Program-made: the position numbers and the translations under genes
The notes under the pieces: generated by a model
What the model saw: only the letters and a program-made list of their open reading frames with translations
Database searches by the model: none
Told to the model about the DNA's origin: nothing
In this document: in pieces, positions 9,798-16,812 of the stretch
Position numbering within the stretch: position 1 is the first letter of the stretch
Layout of the letters: every line of letters begins with the position of its first letter
NCBI GenBank assembly: GCA_946886365.1
Contig: CAMPIM010000071.1
Span: 1 to 19,545 of the forward strand
Origin: an uncultured Novosphingobium sp.
GTDB taxonomy: Bacteria > Pseudomonadota > Alphaproteobacteria > Sphingomonadales > Sphingomonadaceae
Reading direction: 5' to 3'
Length of the DNA stretch: 19,545 nucleotides

Positions 9798-10418
9798 TCA
9801 GGCATTTTGAGGCGACGCTTCGTCTTCACCCAACCTCAGTTCCACCTCATAGCCAGAGATAATCCGCTCCAGTGTTGTGCAATAATCGCCAAGGATTTCC
9901 GGTAGCGGTCCCCAATTTTCAGTCTCGTACTCAGGGAGTTGGATCAGCACCTCCCTCCTCATCATGCTGATCGCAGCACCGATCACAACCTGATTTATCT
10001 CGATATAAACGTTCAGGGCCACAGCAGGAGGAAGCCCCCTCGCCTCCAGCATCGTGAGTACCCTCTGCGAATAGTCGAACGAATGCTGTTCGGGTTCTTT
10101 TCCAATCAGATTGGTGATGAGGTGAGGCAGGGACCGGAAGAGACGATAGGTAACTGTCGCATGTTCGCGCAATATATCCTGCCAACTCTGTCCTTCATCC
10201 TTGATCAGCGCTTGCCCTACTAGACGCTGTGCCACGAGTTGCAGCAGATGTTCCCGCCCCCGCACATAGCCATATAGCGTGGCAACACCGGTATTCAGCC
10301 TTTCGGCAACCAGACTCATTTCCAGCTTGGCGATGCCGACCTCGCAGGCGGCATCGACAATCATTTCCAGCGTCAGCCTTCGGGGACGTCCTACCGTCCG
10401 TTTCGCCTGCCTCGGCAT
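9798..10418 (-). CDS. TetR-family transcriptional regulator
   Basis: One-component repressor of about 206 aa. The N-terminal helix-turn-helix spans about residues 16-60 and ends in the typical TGVATLYGYVRGREHLL. The C-terminal ligand domain is not assigned to a known subfamily. I chose the ATG at 10418 (MPRQAKRTVGRPRR): GGAGAG stands 4 nt upstream, whereas the longer frame begins with TTG at 10442, which would coincide with the predicted transcription start. The neighbouring MFS exporter is on the same strand and ends about 90 bp before this start, so the regulator probably controls that exporter and/or itself. The ligand is unknown. Confidence 0.88.
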   Translation of the reverse strand: MPRQAKRTVGRPRRLTLEMIVDAACEVGIAKLEMSLVAERLNTGVATLYGYVRGREHLLQLVAQRLVGQALIKDEGQSWQDILREHATVTYRLFRSLPHLITNLIGKEPEQHSFDYSQRVLTMLEARGLPPAVALNVYIEINQVVIGAAISMMRREVLIQLPEYETENWGPLPEILGDYCTTLERIISGYEVELRLGEDEASPQNA

Positions 10419-10446
10419 TCCGCTCTCCAAATTCGATTTCAAAGCG

Positions 10447-10474
10447 ATTCTAGCGCGCCTATTTATATTGACAA
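10447..10474 (-). promoter_or_regulatory. Sigma70-type promoter of the tetR gene
   Basis: On the minus strand, TTGTCA (10469-10474) and TAGAAT (10447-10452) are separated by 16 bp. This is a good match to the housekeeping -35/-10 pattern. Initiation about 7 nt downstream, near 10440, gives a leader of roughly 20 nt before the ATG at 10418 that contains GGAGAG. Two direct CAATCG repeats lie at and upstream of the -35 (25 bp apart) and might be bound by a regulator, but this is weak. Confidence 0.6.
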
Positions 10475-10507
10475 CGATTGCTTGCGCTCCTGCACGAACC
10501 GATTGTT

Positions 10508-12196
10508 CTAAGGGTAGATTATATCGATCGCCTCGTCTCGGCGGTCAGGCGTGTCCGCCCGCCACCGCACCGATCCGGTCGGCCGTTCGAGGCGCCGCCG
10601 TACCCGCCCCTCGCCGCTCCCCATGTGGAAGACATTAGCGGCGTCCTCGATCTGGCGGTCGCTCATCGTCATACGATCGCGCTGGTGCAGATAATCTCCC
10701 CAGGTCGGACAATGATAATGTTCGGTCCAGAGTTCGGGATCTGCGATGTCACGTGCCACGGACCAGCCAAAGGCGCCACTTCGCAGGCGGGCGCTGCGCA
10801 CCTTCTGCATCGCGGCATAGAAGTCGCGCGCCTTGTCAGTATCTACCCGATAATCGATTTCCACGACTATGGGACCACTGCGCGAGGTCAGTGCAAGGCC
10901 AACCTGCGGCTGATGACTGAGAATGCTTTGTTCCAATCCATCGGGGAGCGATCGCGCCAACGGAAAGACGAGACCGAGAATGGTGCTGAACACCATCGCT
11001 GCCCCCGACATCATCATCGCTTCACCTGTTCCTAGAGCGGTGGCTACCGAGCCCCACAGCCACGCACCCAGAGCGAGCCCACCCGTCAACGCCGAGCCAT
11101 AGCAGGCAAGCGCGCGCGCCGTGACCCAGCGCGGTGCTGACATTTGCACAGCGACGTTGAACTGCGCGACCAGGATCATCCAGGCAAAGCCCGCAACCAG
11201 CAGTGCCGCGCAAGTCAGAAGGATGTAGCTGCTGATCCCGGCGAGGATGATCATTGCGCCCAGCAGTATCGACAACAATCCCGCAGCCTGCTCCGGCCGC
11301 AGACGCCGACGCACCAGATCAAGCCCGGTGGCGCCCAGCACCGCGCCCACGCCATAGGCGCCCAATAACAAGCCATAGGTGCTTGCCGACCCGTGCAGCA
11401 GGTCCTTTGCGATCAAAGGTGTGAGTGCGGACACTGATGCCCCCGCGAGACCCACGACATGTGTGCGGATAAGCACGACCCGGATTGGGGGCGAATGCAC
11501 CGCATAGCGCACGCCCGAGACGATCGCCCGATCGATCCTTTCCGGGGGCAAGCGCGAAGGCTTATGTTCCCGCTGCCACATCAGGAAGGCAAGGATCAGC
11601 GGCAGATAGAAGAAAGCGTTGGCTGCAAAGGCCGCCATTGCGCCCAGCGAGGCAACGATGATGCCGCCGATCGCGGGGCCGAAGCTGCGCGCCACATTGT
11701 AGCTGATCGTGCCGAGGGCGATCGCGGCAGGTAGATGCTCGCCGCTTACCTGCTCACCGATCGAGGCTTGCCAGGCAGGCCCATATAAGGCGACCCCCGT
11801 GCCGATCAGGAAGCAGAAGAGCAGCAATGTCCAGGGAGAGAGCAGTTCCGCACCGGCAAGCAGCGTGAGGCAGATCGCCATCAGTGATGCGAAGACAAGG
11901 CCAGCCAGCGCCACCTTGCGCCGGTCGAACATGTCCGCGATCGCCCCAGCGGGCAACGCGACGAGCATCAACGGCAGCATGAGGGCCGTTTGGACCAGCG
12001 CCACCATCTGCGGCGACGAACTCAGCCGCGTCATAAGCCAAGCCGCACCGACGCCTTGTATAAGTTGCCCGAAGTTCGAAAAAAGGCTGGCGATCCAGAT
12101 TGTGCGGTAGGTCCGCTGGCGCAATGGCTCCAAAAGGGCGAAGCGGCCCGCCCCTGAAGTCGCGGTTTCAGCTGTGGTTACGGCCTTGTCGCTCAT
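10508..12196 (-). CDS. MFS exporter with C-terminal soluble domain (MFS_3/EntS-like)
   Basis: Major facilitator transporter of about 562 aa, resembling the EntS/DUF894 group of exporters. About residues 1-425 contain some 12 hydrophobic segments, with an MFS motif-A-like GAIADMFDRRK in the cytoplasmic loop after helix 2. About residues 430-562 are soluble and start near GPIVVEIDYRV. The later text (WTEHYHCPTWGDYLHQRDR) resembles the small ferredoxin-like domain often appended to this subfamily. I preferred the ATG at 12196 (MSDKAVTT) because AAGGCAG precedes it; the upstream GTG at 12241 has no ribosome binding site. A tetR gene follows on the same strand. The substrate is unknown; export of a siderophore or drug would be family-based inference only. 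Confidence 0.88.
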   Translation of the reverse strand: MSDKAVTTAETATSGAGRFALLEPLRQRTYRTIWIASLFSNFGQLIQGVGAAWLMTRLSSSPQMVALVQTALMLPLMLVALPAGAIADMFDRRKVALAGLVFASLMAICLTLLAGAELLSPWTLLLFCFLIGTGVALYGPAWQASIGEQVSGEHLPAAIALGTISYNVARSFGPAIGGIIVASLGAMAAFAANAFFYLPLILAFLMWQREHKPSRLPPERIDRAIVSGVRYAVHSPPIRVVLIRTHVVGLAGASVSALTPLIAKDLLHGSASTYGLLLGAYGVGAVLGATGLDLVRRRLRPEQAAGLLSILLGAMIILAGISSYILLTCAALLVAGFAWMILVAQFNVAVQMSAPRWVTARALACYGSALTGGLALGAWLWGSVATALGTGEAMMMSGAAMVFSTILGLVFPLARSLPDGLEQSILSHQPQVGLALTSRSGPIVVEIDYRVDTDKARDFYAAMQKVRSARLRSGAFGWSVARDIADPELWTEHYHCPTWGDYLHQRDRMTMSDRQIEDAANVFHMGSGEGRVRRRLERPTGSVRWRADTPDRRDEAIDIIYP

Positions 12197-12338
12197 CTGC
12201 CTTGGTCTCGTTTCACGCTGAACACTTGTCTTGTGCGGCACAGGGACAGAATATTGCTGAACGTCCTGGAGTTTTCCAGCAAGGGTTTCGATTTAAATAG
12301 ACTTATGGCTATCAGGCAGCCGGGGGCTCACGCCAAGT

Positions 12339-13097
12339 TCAATCGCGACGGAATATAGGGGCGCGCTTTTCGAAGAAGGCAGCGAAGGCTTCCTGAGCCT
12401 CTTCGGATTCCAGCATCTGTTCAAAAAGCCGCGCCTCCTCTTCGATCCTGTCGAGCAGCGCGGCGGGATCGCCCTTTAGCAGCCGCCGGGTGGCCGCCAG
12501 TGCCTTGGGCGGCTTCTTCATGAGGGTGGCCGCCTTCGCCCGAGCGTGACCAAGTAGTTCTTCGGTGGGCAGGATTGCGGTCACCAGACCTGACCGGTCA
12601 GCGGTTTGGGCGTCCATTGGCTCGCCCAGCAACAGCATCGCCGCTGCTTTTGCATGGCCCAGCGTCGCGGGCGCGAGCAGGCTTGAGCCAGCTTCCGGCA
12701 CGATGCCCAGATTGACGAAGGGCATGATGAATCGCGCGTCGGGCGCCGCATAGACAAGGTCGCAATGGAACAGCATCGTCGTGCCCACGCCCACGGCCAG
12801 GCCCTGGACGGCAGCGATCAGCGGCTTGTCGAAGTCTGCAATGGCGCGGATGAATGCGAATGCAGCCGCGCCACCCTGCGGTCCTTGAGTGAAGTCCTTA
12901 AGGTCATTGCCTGCGCAGAAGGCGTCACCCTTTCCTGCGATCAGGACAGCGCCGATGTCGCTCCGCGCCGACGCGTCGGCAAGGGCTGCGGTCATGCTGT
13001 CGTACATGGCTGCGGTAAGCGCGTTCTTCTTATCGGGGCGATCGATGTGGATTTCCAGGACGCCGCCCTGTTCGATGATTCCGATCCCGTTGGTCAT
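12339..13097 (-). CDS. Crotonase-fold protein, probable enoyl-CoA delta isomerase (not a classical hydratase)
   Basis: Member of the enoyl-CoA hydratase/isomerase superfamily, 252 aa. The fold landmarks are clear: RPDKKNALT, FCAGNDLKDF (oxyanion-hole/CoA region) and KPLIAAVQGLAVGVGTT. Aligned by eye to rat mitochondrial hydratase, the two catalytic glutamates (E144 of GGGCE, E164 of QPE) are replaced by T107 and F127. Instead E135 in GIVPEAGSS sits where ECI2-type delta3,delta2-enoyl-CoA isomerases carry their catalytic Glu (PEGCSS). The C-terminus (EAFAAFFEKRAP) is typical of the superfamily. GGAGG lies 6 nt before the ATG. It is divergently transcribed from the symporter gene across an 86-bp gap. 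It may be annotated elsewhere simply as enoyl-CoA hydratase. Confidence 0.9.
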   Translation of the reverse strand: MTNGIGIIEQGGVLEIHIDRPDKKNALTAAMYDSMTAALADASARSDIGAVLIAGKGDAFCAGNDLKDFTQGPQGGAAAFAFIRAIADFDKPLIAAVQGLAVGVGTTMLFHCDLVYAAPDARFIMPFVNLGIVPEAGSSLLAPATLGHAKAAAMLLLGEPMDAQTADRSGLVTAILPTEELLGHARAKAATLMKKPPKALAATRRLLKGDPAALLDRIEEEARLFEQMLESEEAQEAFAAFFEKRAPIFRRD

Positions 13098-13183
13098 GAC
13101 CGCCTCCGTTTCCTAAGCCCCCACTAATGTGTCGATCGGCCGGGCGTCTATCCTTTTTCCGTTAGACTGCCTACAGCCCTGGC

Positions 13184-14161
13184 ATGAGCCGTCTACGGGA
13201 AATCGCCGACCCCTTCCTGCTGCTGCTGATCGCCATGGTAGCGCTGGCCTCCGTCCTTCCCGCGCGGGGCGAGGGTGCGCATATCGTTGGCATCCTTGCG
13301 GATGCGGGCATCGTGCTGCTGTTCTTCCTGCATGGGGCGAAGCTATCGCGCGAAGCGATCTGGGGCGGGGCAATGGCGTGGAAGCTGCATCTGGCGACGC
13401 TAGGAACGACATTCGCGCTGTTTCCGCTGATCGGGCTGGCGACGCAGCAGGTGGAAGCGATCCCCGGGCAGATGCGAGCGGGGTTGCTGTTCCTGACGCT
13501 GTTGCCATCGACGGTGCAGTCGTCGATCGCCTTCACGGCGATAGCGCGAGGCAACGTCGCGGCGGCGGTGGTGAGTGCGTCCTTTTCCAACTTGCTGGGG
13601 ATCGTTCTGACGCCGGTGCTGGTGGCGCTGCTGATGCAGAAGAGCCTCGGGGGGACCGGCGGTCTGATCTCCCTGTCGGCGGTGGAGGGGATTGTATTGC
13701 AGTTGCTGCTGCCTTTCCTGCTGGGCCATATGGCGCGGCCGTGGATTGGCGGCTTTGTGTCGCGGCACAAGGCGATGTTGGGGCGAGTGGATCGGGGTTC
13801 GATCCTGCTGATCGTCTATTCCGCGTTCAGCGCGGCGGTGGTCGAGGGACTGTGGCATAAGGTGTCACGGGAAGAATTGTTGTTGCTGGCGCTGTTGTCG
13901 ATTGCGATTTTGGTGGTGGTGCTGCTGTTTACCTGGGGTCTGGGGCGCTTGCTGGGATTGTCGCGGGAAGATGCGGTGGTGCTGCAATTTTGTGGGTCGA
14001 AGAAGAGTTTGGCGACGGGGGTGCCGATTGCCGGGGTTTTGTTTCCAGCAAGTGCGGTGGGACCGATATTGTTGCCGTTGATGTTGTTTCACCAGATTCA
14101 GTTGATGGTTTGTGCCGGACTGGCGCGGCGTTATGGAAGTCGTGAAGGAAATGGCGAATAG
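13184..14161 (+). CDS. Bile acid:sodium symporter family protein (BASS, YfeH-like)
   Basis: Integral membrane transporter of 325 aa with about ten hydrophobic segments, resembling the SBF-like/YfeH branch of the bile acid:sodium symporters. Supporting text includes GIVLLFFLHGAKLSREAIWGG near residues 43-63, LLPSTVQSSIAFTAIARGNVAAAV around 107-130 (the conserved discontinuous-helix region), and FCGSKKSLATGVPIA near 268-282. The Shine-Dalgarno is poor, but no better start is apparent. The flavoprotein gene follows after 37 bp on the same strand, so co-transcription is likely. The last 300 bp are strongly G/T-biased on the coding strand with many TTG leucine codons. The substrate is unknown; organic anions are the family norm. 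Confidence 0.9.
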   Translation: MSRLREIADPFLLLLIAMVALASVLPARGEGAHIVGILADAGIVLLFFLHGAKLSREAIWGGAMAWKLHLATLGTTFALFPLIGLATQQVEAIPGQMRAGLLFLTLLPSTVQSSIAFTAIARGNVAAAVVSASFSNLLGIVLTPVLVALLMQKSLGGTGGLISLSAVEGIVLQLLLPFLLGHMARPWIGGFVSRHKAMLGRVDRGSILLIVYSAFSAAVVEGLWHKVSREELLLLALLSIAILVVVLLFTWGLGRLLGLSREDAVVLQFCGSKKSLATGVPIAGVLFPASAVGPILLPLMLFHQIQLMVCAGLARRYGSREGNGE

Positions 14162-14198
14162 AACGGGATTTTCCGAAGGTCCGTGAGTTGTTGTACAT

Positions 14199-15815
14199 AT
14201 GTATAAGTATGACGCGGTCATCATCGGGGGCGGGCATAATGGGCTGGTGTGCGCATTCTATCTGGCGCGCGCGGGTTACCGGGTCCGCATATTGGAGCGG
14301 CGGCACGTCGTAGGCGGCGCGGCGGTGACGGAGGAGTTCTACCCCGGTTTCCGCAATTCGGTCGCGAGCTACACCGTCAGCCTGCTGCATCCCAAGGTCA
14401 TCGCGGACATGGCACTAGCCGACCATGGCTATCGCGTGATCGAGCGGCCGATCGCCAATTTCCTGCCGCAGCCGGACGGCCGCTATCTGAAAGTGGGCGG
14501 CGGCATCGAAAAGACGCAGGCGGAGTTCGCCAGGTTCAGCGCGAAGGATGCGGCCGCCCTGCCCCATTATCAGGATGCGCTGGAGGTAATAGCGGACCTG
14601 CTGCGCGACATGATGCTGAAAGCTCCGTCCAACGTCGGCGACGGGCTGTCGATGCTGACGGCGGCATTGTCGCAGGGACGGCGCGTCGGCGCATTGTCGC
14701 TGGACGAGCAGCGCGACATGCTGGACCTGTTCCTGAAATCGGCGCGCGCCTTTCTGGACGGATGGTTCGAGAGCGAGGCGGTGAAGGCGGCCTTCGCCTT
14801 TGACGCGATGGTCGGCAATTACGCGTCGCCCGATACGCCGGGCAGCGCCTATGTCCTGCTGCACCATGTCATGGGACAGGTGAACGGCAAGAAGGGCGCA
14901 TGGGGCCACAGCGTCGGCGGCATGGGCGCGATCACGCAGATCATGGCGAAGGTCGTCCGCGCGATGGGCGTGGAGATCAGCCTGGAAGCGCCGGTCGAAC
15001 GGGTGCTGGTGGACGGCGGACGGGCCGTCGGCGTCAGGCTGGAAAGCGGGGAGGAGGTCATGGCGGCGGCGGTGATAGCCAATGTCGGTCCCAAGCTGCT
15101 GTACGAACGGATGATGGACCCGGCCGACCTGCCGCCCGATTTCCGCAAGCGCATCCGGGGTTTCAGGACGGCGTCGGGCAGTTTCCGCATGAATGCCGCG
15201 CTGTCGGCGCTGCCGGACTTTGCCTGCCTGCCGGGACCGGGCGAGCATTTGCAGGCCGGGATCATCATCGCGCCGGACATGGACTATATGGACCGCGCCT
15301 TTACCGATGCGAAGGCCAGGGGCTGGTCATCCGCGCCGATCGTCGAAATGCTGATCCCGTCGATCATCGACGACAGCCTGGCGCCGCCGGGATGCCATGT
15401 GGCGAGCCTGTTCTGCCAACAGTTCGCGCCGCAGCTACCCGATGGCCGAAGCTGGGACGAGGCGCGGGGGCAAGCGGCGGACGACGTGATCGCGACGGTG
15501 GACGCTTATGCGCCGGGCTTTGCGGCGTCCGTGATCGCGCGGGACATATTGTCGCCGCTGGACCTTGAACGGAAGTTCGGGATGGTGGGTGGCGACATCA
15601 TGCATGGCGCGATGACGCTGGACCAATTGTGGGCGGCAAGGCCGGTGCTGGGCCATGCCGGTTATCGCGGACCTGCCGAGGGGCTCTATATGTGCGGCGC
15701 GGGCGCCCATCCGGGCGGCGGAGTGACGGGCGCGCCGGGGCATAATGCCGCGCGTGTCGTAATGAAGGACATGGCGCTGGGCGGACGGCTCCGGCGGCGG
15801 AAACGTGCCGATTGA
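14199..15815 (+). CDS. FAD-dependent oxidoreductase, phytoene-desaturase/PYROXD2-like
   Basis: Large flavoprotein of 538 aa in the amine-oxidase/CrtI superfamily, closest in style to PYROXD2-type proteins. The dinucleotide-binding motif is at the N-terminus: DAVIIGGGHNGL with G10, G12 and G15, followed by an acidic strand end (RILERR). The next block, VVGGAAVTEEFYPGFRNS, and the C-terminal FAD motif GLYMCGAGAHPGGGVTGAPG (about residues 495-515) are both intact. No signal peptide is apparent. The start codon lies in the palindrome tacatatgta and its Shine-Dalgarno is weak, which suits coupling to the upstream transporter. The reaction is unknown. Carotenoid desaturase activity should not be assumed, because no other crt gene is present here. 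Confidence 0.88.
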   Translation: MYKYDAVIIGGGHNGLVCAFYLARAGYRVRILERRHVVGGAAVTEEFYPGFRNSVASYTVSLLHPKVIADMALADHGYRVIERPIANFLPQPDGRYLKVGGGIEKTQAEFARFSAKDAAALPHYQDALEVIADLLRDMMLKAPSNVGDGLSMLTAALSQGRRVGALSLDEQRDMLDLFLKSARAFLDGWFESEAVKAAFAFDAMVGNYASPDTPGSAYVLLHHVMGQVNGKKGAWGHSVGGMGAITQIMAKVVRAMGVEISLEAPVERVLVDGGRAVGVRLESGEEVMAAAVIANVGPKLLYERMMDPADLPPDFRKRIRGFRTASGSFRMNAALSALPDFACLPGPGEHLQAGIIIAPDMDYMDRAFTDAKARGWSSAPIVEMLIPSIIDDSLAPPGCHVASLFCQQFAPQLPDGRSWDEARGQAADDVIATVDAYAPGFAASVIARDILSPLDLERKFGMVGGDIMHGAMTLDQLWAARPVLGHAGYRGPAEGLYMCGAGAHPGGGVTGAPGHNAARVVMKDMALGGRLRRRKRAD

Positions 15816-16027
15816 GACTGCCGATAGGGGACTCAAGTCTGCGCCCAATGGTCAGGCATGAAGGCGCGCGGAGAGAGATTCGCGCGGCACGAGCAGGCGC
15901 ATGGACCCCGCCAACCCCCAAAATATCTCGAATCCGGCACGAAAATATCGGTTAATGGGCAAAAACACCCCTAGTTGCGGGCGATGAGACAGGTTAAGAC
16001 CCGTCGTCCACGAAAGGGAGACGATCG

Positions 16028-16303
16028 ATGAACAATACCGAACTCGCCGAAGCAGTTGCAGCCGAGCATGGCCTGACCAAGGCCGACGCCCGCAAATATG
16101 TGGACGGCGTGTTTGCCGCTATCGCTGGCGCCGCTGCCAAGGGTGACGAAGTTTCGCTGAGCGGCTTTGGGAAGTTCAAGGTCAAGGATCAGCCGGCACG
16201 TGAAGGCCGCAATCCGTCGACCGGCGCAACCATCCAGATCGCAGCATCGAAGAAGCTGACCTTCACGCCCGCAAAGGCGGTCAAGGATCAGCTGAACGGC
16301 TAA
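16028..16303 (+). CDS. hup: HU-family DNA-binding protein
   Basis: Nucleoid-associated protein of 91 aa that binds and bends DNA as a dimer. The full HU fold is present: helical N-terminal half (NNTELAEAVAAEHGLTKADA), then GFGKFKVKDQPAREGRNPSTG, where the RNP loop at about residues 59-61 carries the intercalating proline, then the C-terminal KKLTFTPAKAVKDQL. A strong Shine-Dalgarno AAAGGGAG (16013-16020) stands 7 nt before the ATG. A GC-rich hairpin begins 8 nt after the stop. I see no clear -35/-10 in the 212-bp gap upstream (15816-16027). Whether it is the HU-alpha/beta or an IHF-like paralogue cannot be decided here, but the sequence looks like HU. Confidence 0.96.
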   Translation: MNNTELAEAVAAEHGLTKADARKYVDGVFAAIAGAAAKGDEVSLSGFGKFKVKDQPAREGRNPSTGATIQIAASKKLTFTPAKAVKDQLNG

Positions 16304-16310
16304 CAGGCCG

Positions 16311-16340
16311 GGCGCCCCTTCCGGCAAGGAACGGGGCGCC
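16311..16340 (+). terminator. GC-rich 3' hairpin after hup
   Basis: The arms are ggcgcccc (16311-16318) with ttcc, a 5-nt loop, then ggaa, a single bulged c, and ggggcgcc (16333-16340): a 12-bp stem with one bulge, starting 8 nt after the hup stop. It lacks a following T-run, so it may protect the mRNA 3' end or work with Rho rather than act as an intrinsic terminator. Confidence 0.55.
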
Positions 16341-16350
16341 GCGAATGTTA

Positions 16351-16386
16351 CGATTGCATGACGTGCAATCGACATGCCGATCTAAA
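16351..16386 (+). promoter_or_regulatory. Palindrome overlapping a candidate promoter for the downstream RNA
   Basis: A perfect inverted repeat, cgattgca (16351-16358) and tgcaatcg (16364-16371), has a 5-bp centre. A modest -35-like ATGACG (16358-16363) falls on that centre, and TCTAAA (16381-16386) follows at 17 bp spacing as a -10-like box. Each hexamer matches consensus at only about four positions. Initiation near 16393 would coincide with the 5' edge of the structured RNA. The promoter and operator assignment is inference. Confidence 0.35.
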
Positions 16387-16392
16387 CAATTG

Positions 16393-16487
16393 TCAGGAGA
16401 GGGTCGCGGCGGCAAATGCCGCCCTGCCTTTCAGGCATCCTCTCCTAAAACTCATTAGGCCGGTCCTTTTTGGACCGGCCCTTTTTT
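16393..16487 (+). ncRNA. Candidate small RNA: three-way junction plus intrinsic terminator
   Basis: Between hup and the MucR-like gene is a compact fold. The closing stem is AGGAGAGG (16395-16402) with CCTCTCCT (16439-16446). Inside it are two hairpins: GGCGGC-AAAT-GCCGCC (16408-16423) and TGCCT-TTC-AGGCA (16425-16437). The junction linkers are 5, 1 and 1 nt. After 11 nt comes a strong terminator hairpin with a T-run (16458-16487). The predicted transcript is about 95 nt. No gene follows for over 300 bp, so it does not look like a riboswitch leader. The 3' strand of the closing stem is complementary to Shine-Dalgarno-like sequence, which would suit a trans-acting regulator if opened. I do not recognise the family. 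Exact ends are inferred. Confidence 0.55.
16458..16487 (+). terminator. Strong Rho-independent terminator
   Basis: Perfect 9-bp stem ggccggtcc (16458-16466) and ggaccggcc (16472-16480) with a ttttt loop, followed by c and six T residues (16482-16487). It is the clearest intrinsic terminator in the window. It ends the candidate small RNA and would also stop read-through from hup. Confidence 0.9.
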
Positions 16488-16490
16488 GGC

Positions 16491-16812
16491 CCGCAGCGCG
16501 ACGGCCGGTTACTTTCGGCGATGGCGGCGTATTTTGGATGCGTATTCCGCGGTCCTCCCCTGGCGACAATATATAAGATGGTTACGGCCCAAATTGTGGG
16601 TAGAGCCGCGTTCAATCAACATCTTCACCCATCATGTCGATAATGAGATGGGACAAGATCAGCCCTCTACTAAGGGCGCCACAGCAGCGGAACATCAGAA
16701 GCGTCCATCATAGGGACAGATATCGCCACACTAAAGAAGTGAAGGTGATTTACATTTGAGTTGAAAGCGCGCAGAAGGTCGCCACAGTTATTCAGTGCGG
16801 AGAAGCGTGCCA
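16491..16812. other. Intergenic region upstream of the MucR-like gene
   Basis: About 320 bp without a supportable gene. Short frames occur but lack ribosome binding sites and recognisable products. A small hairpin, gccct-ctacta-agggc, lies near 16660-16676. The region is less GC-rich than its surroundings and presumably holds the promoter of the next gene, but I cannot define a -35/-10 pair. Confidence 0.5.

Noticed and set aside
16358..16576. 72-codon frame across the candidate small RNA
   Set aside because: It crosses the perfect terminator hairpin, has no ribosome binding site and no recognisable product.
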